This document shows, piece by piece, positions 7,018 through 13,846 of a stretch of DNA of 31,772 nucleotides. The position numbers were made by a program, and so were the translations under genes. The notes beneath the pieces were generated by a model. That model ran no database searches and had not been told where the DNA came from. It saw only the letters and a program-made list of their open reading frames with translations. The number at the start of each line of letters is the position of its first letter. The first letter of the stretch is position 1. Source of the stretch: JBBRCX01 sp038204465 (GTDB lineage Bacteria > Planctomycetota > Phycisphaerae > Tepidisphaerales > Tepidisphaeraceae); the NCBI GenBank assembly GCA_038204465.1, contig JBBRCX010000055.1, positions 1 to 31,772 of the forward strand, in the 5' to 3' direction.

Positions 7018-8907
7018 TCATTCAAACACTCCATGCAGAAACCACTTGCCGCTCTGGGCTACGCGGAAGATCCAGAAGCGGCGGCCGAAGGGGTCTTCAA
7101 CGTCGAAGTAGTCGCGCGTCTTGTCGTGACCGTCCCACCAGCGTCCGCCGATGCGCTCGGGGCCGGCGGCGTGCAGCACCCGGCGGACTTCGTTCTCGTG
7201 CGTGAAGGCGACGGGGCGGCCCTCCTGATCGTGCGAAGGGGAAACCATCACCCGCACCTCCGCCGGAGGACGGAGCAAATGAAGCGGGCGCGTTGAAGGG
7301 GCTGGCGGAGTAGGGAGCGAGCGGAGAGGCGCAGCGATTTTTTTGCGTTTGCGGGCAAGTGTTGTGCCCGCGGCCGAACTTCGTCCCCGTGGCGCGAGAA
7401 GCTCCGCCTTCGCGCCTGCTTCCCCCGCGTCGTGCCGCCAGGCCAGCTCAGGCACGTACGATTCCACCAGCTCTGCCTGCACGATCGCTTCGCCGCCGAG
7501 GCGGACGCGCAGACGCTCGATGAGGCGGTCCAGCTCGATCTGCCCGGCGTACTGCTCGTGCTCCAGCAGTGAAATCTGCTCGTCGGCGAGCGGCTCATAG
7601 TTGGGGACCGACAGCACCAGGCCTGTGAAGCCATCGTCGACGGTTTTAATCAAGCGCACCGAGGCGCTGGCGGGTGAGCGCGGCGGGATGGGTGGGCGTG
7701 GCGGGCGTCCGCGAAGCCGCGAGCGGCGGGGCGGCTGCACGTCTTCCAGGGCGCAGCGGAAGAGGTTGAAGAGGTTCACCGAGTCGCGGCTGGCGCGCGA
7801 GAGGTGGATGGTTTTGCGCAGCGGCGGGGCGTAGTTGCGCAGCAGCTCGATGTCGAGCTGGCGCGCCCCGCAGCCGCGATGAACGAGTTGGGCGATGACG
7901 CGCCCGATCAGTTGCTGGAAGATCGACCAGATCGCCTCGAGCGACGAGACGGCGCCGTCGAATTCCATCCGTGCTCCCACCGGAGTGCGGTGTTCGAGCG
8001 GCACGAGTGGTTCGGGAATTCGCCCCAGCGCCTGGTCGAGCCGTTCCAGCAGCAGGGGGCCGAAGCGCGACGGCAGCAGATCGCGCGGCAGTTGCATCAA
8101 CTGGCCAACCGTGGCCAGACCCAAATGGTGCAACGCGGCGGCAAGCTCTTCGCCGATTCGCAATGAAGCCGACGGCAGGGGAGCCAGGGCGGATTCCAGG
8201 TCCTCCTGGCCAACGATGGCTCCCTCCTGTTCGCACCCCAACGCGAGCGCCCAGGCAGCGCCGGGCGTGGGGGCGATCGCCAGGCGGGCGGTGATGCCTA
8301 TTCGGGACAAGGCATCGGATGCCTGGCGGATTAGGTTGTCCAGGCCATGAAATAAGCGCTCGCAGCCGGTGACGTCCAGAAGGAGGGAAGTGGGCGGTGT
8401 GGCACGTTGATCCTTATCGAGAACGCAGTCCAGCGCCACCACTGGGCTGAAGCGCATCATCCAGCGTCCCAAGGCCATCATGGCCTTGAGGTCGCGTTGC
8501 GGCTCGGATTCGGCGTGATCAACATCGGCGTACAGCGCGCGGGCCTGGGTCAGGGTCATGCCGCAACGGATCCCCAAAGCATGCGCTTCGGCGGAGACGC
8601 AGACGATCTGCTGTCGGTCGGCGATGCTGCGGACGATGACGAGGATGGGATTTTCGATTTTCGATTTTCGATTTTGGATTGAGGGGAGGGACGGCGCGCC
8701 GGCGCTGAGGCGTCGCGTGGGCGCGACGGCTAAACCGGCGGGGGCGGGGTGGGATGTTATCCCGTGGTCCACATACGCGGGGGTGGCGCGTGCGTTGGGC
8801 GCCTGGTTGTTGGGTGCGCTGTTATGCAGATCGGGTGATGGGGCGCGATTTCTTTTGAGACGGTCGATCGGCCAGTTGCTCAGCCGCACGCACAAGATTT
8901 GTTTCAC
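7018..8907 (-). CDS. imuB: ImuB, catalytically inactive Y-family polymerase-like protein
   Basis: The adaptor of the ImuA-ImuB-DnaE2 mutasome. In characterised systems it bridges the beta clamp, ImuA and DnaE2 and lacks polymerase activity. Recognisable features: the opening ILCVRLSNWPIDRLKR, the run MRFSPVVALDCVLD, the hallmark LLLDVTGCERLFHG, the helix-hairpin-helix region GLATVGQLMQLPRDLLPSRFG and the C-terminal DYFDVEDPFGRRFWIFR...WFLHGVFE. I chose the GTG at 8905-8907 because GGAG lies 7 nt upstream; the alternative GTG at 8940 has its GGAGG only 2 nt away. This gives 629 residues. A ~65-residue insertion, absent from usual ImuB, sits right after RLKRNRA; it includes GLAVAPTRR and NRKSKIENP, each encoded by a DNA repeat. 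The 5' end overlaps imuA by 86 nt. Confidence 0.93.
   Translation of the reverse strand: MKQILCVRLSNWPIDRLKRNRAPSPDLHNSAPNNQAPNARATPAYVDHGITSHPAPAGLAVAPTRRLSAGAPSLPSIQNRKSKIENPILVIVRSIADRQQIVCVSAEAHALGIRCGMTLTQARALYADVDHAESEPQRDLKAMMALGRWMMRFSPVVALDCVLDKDQRATPPTSLLLDVTGCERLFHGLDNLIRQASDALSRIGITARLAIAPTPGAAWALALGCEQEGAIVGQEDLESALAPLPSASLRIGEELAAALHHLGLATVGQLMQLPRDLLPSRFGPLLLERLDQALGRIPEPLVPLEHRTPVGARMEFDGAVSSLEAIWSIFQQLIGRVIAQLVHRGCGARQLDIELLRNYAPPLRKTIHLSRASRDSVNLFNLFRCALEDVQPPRRSRLRGRPPRPPIPPRSPASASVRLIKTVDDGFTGLVLSVPNYEPLADEQISLLEHEQYAGQIELDRLIERLRVRLGGEAIVQAELVESYVPELAWRHDAGEAGAKAELLAPRGRSSAAGTTLARKRKKIAAPLRSLPTPPAPSTRPLHLLRPPAEVRVMVSPSHDQEGRPVAFTHENEVRRVLHAAGPERIGGRWWDGHDKTRDYFDVEDPFGRRFWIFRVAQSGKWFLHGVFE
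8650..8682 (-). repeat. Heptamer tandem repeat inside imuB
   Basis: Three copies of ATTTTCG followed by ATTTTGG (plus-strand reading), AT-rich in a GC-rich gene. On the coding strand it is read as NRKSKIENP. AAAATC-type heptamers of this kind recur between genes in many bacteria; here the repeat is inside a reading frame, ~30 bp from the palindromic repeat. Confidence 0.75.
8711..8741 (-). repeat. Coding palindromic repeat, copy in imuB
   Basis: Minus strand CCGCCGGTTTAGC followed by CGTCGCG-CCCA-CGCGACG, read as GLAVAPTRR in the N-terminal insertion of ImuB. Same orientation and same frame as the two copies in dnaE2. Confidence 0.85.
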
Positions 8908-9571
8908 GGTGATACTCCAGAATGACGGTTTGTCCGACACGTCCTCCGTGACCGTGAATCAGTTGGATGTTCCAGCGTTGCACTGTTCGTTCGCCCGGCG
9001 TGGGACGAATGAGCCAGCGGGTGGCGGCGGCGTAATGGGTTGAGCCGGGGCCGGCGGTGCGCAGGAGCAGGCCGACGCCGCCGCCACGCTCCGCGGACAA
9101 CTGGAGGCGGCGTGCCTCGACGCGCGAGAGGCATGGCGGAGCGGCGACCACGGCGCTGACCCCCTTGCAGCGTAAGCATTCGCAGACGGCCCAGACCTGT
9201 TGCGCTTCTGCCGGATGCAGCAGGAAAAGCTGATCGAGGCGGATGCCATGAGCGCTCAGCGCGGGCGGATACAGCTCACCTTTGGGATCGCACCACACGA
9301 TGGGGGCATGAGGGGTAGGCGCCGGTGCGAGGGTTTGCGAAGCCGCGAGCGGCGAAGCGGCGCGGTAGGCGAGCAGGGCGGCGAAGAAAAATGCGCTGCC
9401 CTGGCCCGGCTCGGTGAGCAGCTCGTGAACCGAGCCGCATGCGAACGCGCCGCCGGGCAGCAGAGCATCGATGGGCGCCAAGCCGGTAACGAAGGTCCTG
9501 GCGGGCGACGGGCCGAGCTGCGCTGCGCTCAGCGCGAGAAGCTTCCCATCGTGGCATGAGATCAACCGCAT
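8822..9571 (-). CDS. imuA: ImuA, RecA-like mutasome accessory protein
   Basis: First gene of the imuA-imuB-dnaE2 operon. The 249 residues carry the ImuA/SulA-like RecA fold: TGLAPIDALLPGGAFACGSVHELL at residues ~29-52, where a Walker-A loop would sit but without the GKT signature, then IVWCDPKGELYPPAL, FLLHPAEAQQVWAVCECLRCKGVSAVV and RRLQLSAERGGGVGLLLR. In known systems ImuA interacts with ImuB and is needed for damage-induced mutagenesis. The ATG at 9569-9571 has GGAAGG close upstream and a good promoter 29-58 nt upstream. The C-terminal ~40 residues are encoded in the region overlapping imuB, so the two genes are translationally linked. Confidence 0.9.
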   Translation of the reverse strand: MRLISCHDGKLLALSAAQLGPSPARTFVTGLAPIDALLPGGAFACGSVHELLTEPGQGSAFFFAALLAYRAASPLAASQTLAPAPTPHAPIVWCDPKGELYPPALSAHGIRLDQLFLLHPAEAQQVWAVCECLRCKGVSAVVAAPPCLSRVEARRLQLSAERGGGVGLLLRTAGPGSTHYAAATRWLIRPTPGERTVQRWNIQLIHGHGGRVGQTVILEYHRETNLVRAAEQLADRPSQKKSRPITRSA

Positions 9572-9629
9572 GAACCTTCCCTAGTTCGGTAAGAGTTAGG
9601 GTATAGCTTCTGCGGTAAAAGGGTGTCAA
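9572..9629 (-). promoter_or_regulatory. imuA operon promoter with possible operator repeats
   Basis: Minus strand: perfect -35 TTGACA (9624-9629), 18-nt spacer, -10 TATACC (9600-9605). CGGTAA occurs twice as a direct repeat (9587-9592 and 9613-9618), 26 bp apart, flanking the -10. An inverted GAAC-N8-GTTC lies at 9572-9587 beside the start codon. Damage control by LexA or another repressor is expected for this operon, but I cannot match either motif to a known LexA site. Confidence 0.65.
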
Positions 9630-9857
9630 CGCTACGGGAGGCGGATTGATTTACCCGCCGCAAAACTTGTGGCTATTCTCACCCCGGATTGCGCTCAAGC
9701 GCGTTGGAGCACAACAGGATGTGGGCGGCGGCATCTTTTACTGCCGAAGTTTATTTCTCGCAAAAGAGAGTTTGAACTCGCTTGGAAACGGGGCGGGATA
9801 GTCTGCAACAGCGAAAGTTTTCAACCCATTCACACCGACGAATCCTGAAATCCGTCC

Positions 9858-11411
9858 CTACCGCACCGCGGTCATCTTGCCTTTGTCGGCGGCGGCGGCG
9901 TTGGCGCGGGCCTGCTCGCGGTCGTGGGCCATCTCGTCCACCGTCTTGGTGTGAACCCGCGCCGCGCCCTGGGTTTGGACCAGCTTCACGCGCGTGCCGT
10001 TTTTCTCCGCGTCGGCGAGGTGCTGTCTCGCCTTGGCGATCTCCTGCTTGTATTGCGGGAGCCATTGCGATTGCTCGACGAGCATCTCGTCGGTCATCTG
10101 CCAGACTTCTTCCGGATTGCAGACCGCGCCGACGAGCGGGTCGTGCAGCATCGCCTGCTTGAGCAGCGTTGCGTCGCCATGCACTGCCGCCTCCATCCCC
10201 ATCTCCTGCACGCGCGCTGAGACCGAGCAGGTTGCGGCACAGGCCATCGGCAGCGCGCCGACGACGGGCATGCTGACGCCGGTCCTGTCGACGTAGCCGG
10301 GGACCTCGACGATGCAGCCTTCGGGGAGATTGGTGATGTGTCCCCTGTTGGGCACATTGAAGTGGCCGCGGTAGACGCGGCCCGTCTCGAGTCCCTCGAT
10401 GATGTACGAGCCGTGTTCTTCGCTGCGGTTGCTCGGTTCGATCTTCGGCGACTCCTGCTGGAGCCAGTTGGGGAAATCAGTCTCGAACCAGTTGCGGCCT
10501 TCGGTGCAGACGCGAAGGTAGCCGCCCGTCTCCCCGTTGATCCAGCTCGACAGGTCGATCCACTGGTTGATCTCCTCGGTGCGCTTGCGGTACCAGGGCA
10601 GGTATTCGCTGAGATGGCCATTGGATTCGGTGCTGTAGTAGCCGAAGCGCCGCAGCACGTCGATGCGCACTTTCTCTGTCCTGGAATACTCCGGGTGCGC
10701 CTCGAAGAGCTCGAGCAGCTTGGGCACGAAGTCGATCCCGCGCCAGCTGATCCTGATGAACCAGGTTTGGTGATTCAGCCCGGCCGCGATGACGTCGACG
10801 TCGCGCCGATGCAGCTTCTGGTCTTCCTCGAGCAATCCCTGCTTCTTCGCCCACAGCTCGATGCAATGGGTAATCTGCCAATGCGCGCCCTGGACGCCAT
10901 GGCACAGACCGATCGTCTTCACGCCGCCATATTGATTGCACGCCCAGGTGTTCATCGCCATCGGGTTGGAATAGTTGAGGAACAGCGCGCCGGGCCGGGC
11001 GACTTCGCGGATGTCTTTGCAGAAACCGAGGAGGGCGTTGATGGTGCGCTGGGCGTACATGATGCCGCCGGCGCAGATGGTGTCGCCGACGCACTGGTCG
11101 ACGCCATACTTCAACGGAATGTCGACATCGCTCTGAAAGGCTTCGAGCCCGCCCTGCCGCACCATGCACAGGATGTAGTTCGCCCCCTCGATCGCGCGCC
11201 GACGATCGGTGGTCGCCTCGATGGTTGACGGCAATTCGTTGAACTGGATGTCGCGCTGGCAAAGCTGCGTGACCATGTCGAGGTTGCGCTGCGAGAGGTC
11301 CGTCAGTGCAAAACGCGTATCGGCGAGCTCCGGAACGGCTAGGATGTCCTGCATGAGCCGGCGGGTGAAGCCGATGGACCCGGCGCCAATCATCGCGATC
11401 TTGATAGCCAC
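9858..11411 (-). CDS. Glycoside hydrolase family 4 (alpha-galactosidase-like, NAD- and Mn-dependent)
   Basis: GH4 enzymes cleave alpha-glycosides by an oxidation-elimination route using NAD+ and a divalent metal in the cytoplasm. Visible features: dinucleotide loop MIGAGSIGFTRRL at residues ~7-19, NPMAMN at 149-154, metal-binding CHGVQG with Cys170, and GLNHQTWF with His214. The GLCHxVQ form resembles MelA alpha-galactosidases more than the GFCHG of alpha-glucosidases, so galactoside specificity is an inference. The GTG at 11409-11411 is preferred, with AGGAG 8 nt upstream, giving 517 residues; the longer frame to 11474 adds arginine-rich residues and lacks support. The C-terminus has an extra charged, alanine-rich ~50-residue tail. 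No sugar transporter lies nearby. The 206 nt between its stop and the imuA promoter region hold nothing I recognise. Confidence 0.88.
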   Translation of the reverse strand: MAIKIAMIGAGSIGFTRRLMQDILAVPELADTRFALTDLSQRNLDMVTQLCQRDIQFNELPSTIEATTDRRRAIEGANYILCMVRQGGLEAFQSDVDIPLKYGVDQCVGDTICAGGIMYAQRTINALLGFCKDIREVARPGALFLNYSNPMAMNTWACNQYGGVKTIGLCHGVQGAHWQITHCIELWAKKQGLLEEDQKLHRRDVDVIAAGLNHQTWFIRISWRGIDFVPKLLELFEAHPEYSRTEKVRIDVLRRFGYYSTESNGHLSEYLPWYRKRTEEINQWIDLSSWINGETGGYLRVCTEGRNWFETDFPNWLQQESPKIEPSNRSEEHGSYIIEGLETGRVYRGHFNVPNRGHITNLPEGCIVEVPGYVDRTGVSMPVVGALPMACAATCSVSARVQEMGMEAAVHGDATLLKQAMLHDPLVGAVCNPEEVWQMTDEMLVEQSQWLPQYKQEIAKARQHLADAEKNGTRVKLVQTQGAARVHTKTVDEMAHDREQARANAAAADKGKMTAVR

Positions 11412-11528
11412 GTTGCGGACTCCTGTACGGATGGGATTCAGTGTTGGGTTTCGGCGGGAACGATGCCGCCCCACACGGGGCTGCGGTATCTTAGCGGCTC
11501 GTTCGATGGCTTAAAACTGCGACGTTTC

Positions 11529-12449
11529 ATGAGGTGGTTACGTGTTGGCATCCTGCTTCTGCTGGCGAATTTAGCCCAAGGCTGCGCGATGAAAGAACCG
11601 GATCCTCCCCGTTCGCCACTGCCCGACTTCGCCAAGCTCTGGGATTACCAGCAGCCCGCAGTGAGCGAGCGGCGCTTTCGTGACGTGCTGCCCGGGGCAG
11701 CGGAGCCGGGCGATGTTTCCTATCGTTTGCAACTGCTGACGCAGATTGCGCGAGCGCAGGGGCTGCAGGGAAAGTTTGTCGAGGCGCAGGCGACGCTCGA
11801 CGGAGTGGAATCGCAGCTCGGCGACGATCCTCTGCCGCGGGTGCGCTACCTGCTGGAGCGCGGGCGGGTCTTCAATTCATCGGGCCAGCCGCGCGAGGCG
11901 CTGCCGCTCTTTCATCTCGCCTATGAAGCGGCGTCAGAGGCGGGGCTCACGCGCCTGGCGATCGATGCAATCCACATGCTCGCGATCGCGGAGCCGGAAC
12001 CGGCGGACCAGCTCAAGTGGAACCTGGAAGGCCTGCGCCTTGTCGAAGCCAATCCGGGCCACCACGGCTGGCTGCCGGCGCTGTACAACAACATCGCCGA
12101 GACGTACCTGCTATTGAAGGAGAATGAGCCGGCCCTGGAGTATTTCCGCAAGCTCGAGGCAATTGAGCCGTCGATCTATGTCCGCAAGGACATCGCGAAG
12201 GTGCTCCGGTTGCTGGGACGGGGCGAAGAGGGACTGAGCATCATCCGCCAGGTCGAGCGCGAGCTATCAAGCGAAGGGAAAGAGAACGGTTACGTTCTCG
12301 AGGAGCTCGCCGAGGCGCTGTCGGCGGCCGGAAGGACAGACGAGGCACGGCCCCGCTTCGCCCGCGCGTATGAGTTGCTAAAGGACGACTCGTACATGAA
12401 GCAGCATCCAGAACAGCTCCGACGCCTGCAGCAGCTCGGCAGCGAATGA
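11529..12449 (+). CDS. TPR-type lipoprotein of unknown function
   Basis: Start at the ATG 11529 gives MRWLRVGILLLLANLAQGC, a lipoprotein-type signal with Cys19 as the likely lipidated residue (AQG before it is a loose lipobox). The mature part is helical with repeating pairs: LLTQIARAQGLQGKFVEAQATLDGVE, YLLERGRVFNSSGQPREALPLF, ALYNNIAETYLLLKENEPALEYFRKLE and LEELAEALSAAGRTDEARPRFARAYELL. These are tetratricopeptide-type repeats used for protein binding. It is probably anchored in a membrane facing the periplasm. No strong ribosome site is visible before the ATG. The gene diverges from the GH4 gene, sharing a 117-nt spacer, and ends convergently 92 nt from the next gene. Confidence 0.78.
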   Translation: MRWLRVGILLLLANLAQGCAMKEPDPPRSPLPDFAKLWDYQQPAVSERRFRDVLPGAAEPGDVSYRLQLLTQIARAQGLQGKFVEAQATLDGVESQLGDDPLPRVRYLLERGRVFNSSGQPREALPLFHLAYEAASEAGLTRLAIDAIHMLAIAEPEPADQLKWNLEGLRLVEANPGHHGWLPALYNNIAETYLLLKENEPALEYFRKLEAIEPSIYVRKDIAKVLRLLGRGEEGLSIIRQVERELSSEGKENGYVLEELAEALSAAGRTDEARPRFARAYELLKDDSYMKQHPEQLRRLQQLGSE

Positions 12450-12541
12450 CCGCGGTTTGGCTGTGCGTAAATCGCGCGTGGGAGTCCGTCCACATGACTG
12501 ACGATCGTGACCAATGTTCTTACGCGGCGCATGCCTGTGGT

Positions 12542-13174
12542 TCAGCCGTTTATGAGCCTAATGAGCGATGCGACATTTGAGCCGATGGACGTCAACTTGC
12601 TCAAGGGCGCCAGGAGAGCCGATAGAACAGGGAGGCTCGGTTCACGTTTGAGAAGTTGAACCCTAATAGACTCCACGTCGCCCACCAGTTCTTCTTTTTC
12701 TCGATCCGACAGAGACGGATCAGATGTCACCTTGCGTTTGATCTCATCCACTAACGCGAACGCCGGGCGGCGTTCCTGTTCAAGCTGCTGCTCCTGCGTC
12801 ACATCCCCACGCGCTTGGCCGAGCATAACCCTATTATTGCTGCCAGAGATTGAGACATTCTGAATAAAACGCTCGGGGTTCTGCTTGTATTCACGAATGA
12901 TCCCGGTACCGCGGTCCTCCTCGATGAACAGACGCCCCTCACCCGTAAGTCGCGCGTGCACGCTGCCAAAGGTGAAGACGCAATCCAAAAGTCCACGCGA
13001 CTGCAGGACCTTCGCTGCATCAATGACCCACGTCTCCGGGAAAGGGTCCTTTATCTGCCGTGCTATCGCATTCAAGTCGATGTAGTCACCATCTGCTTCT
13101 GCGTCCGCCTCGTAAACGGCAGCTAACAGCAGGTCAATGAACCGGGAGAAGGTTAACTTCGTTGCGGTAGTCAT
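12542..13174 (-). CDS. Hypothetical protein, probable winged helix plus helical C-terminal domain
   Basis: A 210-residue protein. Residues ~30-90 (YIDLNAIARQI...VIDAAKVLQSRGLLDCVF...ARLTGEGRLFIEE) have the helix-helix-wing pattern of a winged-helix domain. A short stretch, VSISGSNNRVMLGQARGDVTQ, resembles the beta-type linkers found in some bacterial signalling and defence proteins. The C-terminal ~80 residues (LSDREKEELVGDVESI...LSALLAPLSKLTSIGSNVASLI) look like a small helical bundle found at the end of several defence-associated proteins; this is from memory and unproven. GAGG precedes the ATG at good distance. It starts 10 nt after the protease gene upstream, so the two form an operon. 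GC appears lower than in neighbours, suggesting transfer. Confidence 0.7.
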   Translation of the reverse strand: MTTATKLTFSRFIDLLLAAVYEADAEADGDYIDLNAIARQIKDPFPETWVIDAAKVLQSRGLLDCVFTFGSVHARLTGEGRLFIEEDRGTGIIREYKQNPERFIQNVSISGSNNRVMLGQARGDVTQEQQLEQERRPAFALVDEIKRKVTSDPSLSDREKEELVGDVESIRVQLLKREPSLPVLSALLAPLSKLTSIGSNVASLIRLING

Positions 13175-13184
13175 TGGTCGCGCC

Positions 13185-13589
13185 TCACCACCTTAACTCA
13201 ACCCTTGGCGTGGCAATCCTTTCGAGAAACGCCACCTCCCTGAACTTCGCGAAGAATCCTCGGCGGCCCAGAACTGCGTACGGGAAATCCAGGCGTTCAA
13301 CAAACCAGATATCCAAGTCGAAAGTATGTTCGCCGAGAGCAAAGTAAGCGCGGCGAACCCAAGCCGGCTCGCGGCTGCCAGCGTATTGTACGTCCTGATC
13401 AGGCAGGCCGGAAAGATCGATTCCAGCATCTTCCCCTGCCTTGCGAGGGAAAATCGGCATATCCGCTCCGCTGTCGATCAGGGACCTAACGTGAATGCGG
13501 CCGTGGGGACCGAGAAGGTACACGTCACAGATAGGCAGCGCATATGTTCTGCCGATCAGAATCTGATATGGGTGAGGGCTCAGTGGCAT
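13185..13589 (-). CDS. Retropepsin-like aspartic protease
   Basis: A 134-residue single-domain aspartyl protease. The catalytic motif is LIDSGADMPIFP with Asp39-Ser-Gly; DSG replaces the more common DTG and occurs in family members. A second hallmark, YAVLGRRGFF at ~105-114, matches the (I/V)LGR-x-GFF strand of bacterial retropepsin-like proteins. One domain supplies one Asp, so the enzyme must dimerise. No signal peptide is present, so it should act in the cytoplasm. The ATG at 13589 was chosen over a GTG at 13631, neither having a clear ribosome site. It is the first gene of a two-gene unit with the winged-helix protein 10 nt downstream; that protein may be its partner or substrate (inference). 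Confidence 0.78.
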   Translation of the reverse strand: MPLSPHPYQILIGRTYALPICDVYLLGPHGRIHVRSLIDSGADMPIFPRKAGEDAGIDLSGLPDQDVQYAGSREPAWVRRAYFALGEHTFDLDIWFVERLDFPYAVLGRRGFFAKFREVAFLERIATPRVELRW

Positions 13590-13653
13590 CGAGAGTCGTC
13601 TCTCATAACCGCTGCGCGACGTCAGTGCCACTCTGCGCTAATTGCCGCCGTGC

Positions 13654-13682
13654 TTGACCTCACCCAGCGCGCTTTCTAAAGT
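13654..13682 (+). promoter_or_regulatory. Promoter for the moeB-rhodanese gene
   Basis: TTGACC (13654-13659), 17-nt spacer, TAAAGT (13677-13682). This fits a housekeeping sigma promoter, with a transcript start near 13689 and a leader of about 160 nt before the ATG. Confidence 0.6.
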
Positions 13683-13688
13683 AAGTTG

Positions 13689-13846
13689 CAGACAACCAGT
13701 GGGGCCATTGGCCCCGGGGCGATTTGAATTCGCAGCTTGCGGCCCGTGGGATTCGTCCCGCAAAACAGCTAAAGCGCGGCAGAACCTTCTGCCACGGGCC
13801 ATGCCATTCTGGGCGTGGTTTTTTCTTGCGCTCACAGAGGAACCCT
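13689..13846 (+). promoter_or_regulatory. Structured leader with riboswitch/attenuator architecture
   Basis: The leader holds several hairpins: GGGGCC/GGCCCC (13701-13715), GCGA/TCGC (13719-13733), a long imperfect stem from 13734 to 13770 with an internal GGGA-TTCG-TCCC tetraloop hairpin, and GGCAGAA-CC-TTCTGCC (13778-13793). It ends in a terminator at 13799. GGCCCGTGG (13741-13749) is perfectly complementary to CCACGGGCC (13792-13800). That pairing would break the 13734 stem and the GGCAGAA hairpin and take the first two bases of the terminator arm, so two folds exclude each other. Control by early termination is inferred. I do not recognise a known riboswitch class; TPP and SAM boxes were looked for by eye and not found. 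Confidence 0.55.
13799..13824 (+). terminator. Intrinsic terminator inside the leader
   Basis: CCATGCC, loop ATTCTG, GGCGTGG, then six T. The 7-bp stem has one G-T pair. It lies 22 nt before the moeB start codon, upstream of the ribosome site AGAGGA, so it can only serve as an attenuator for that gene. Confidence 0.7.
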
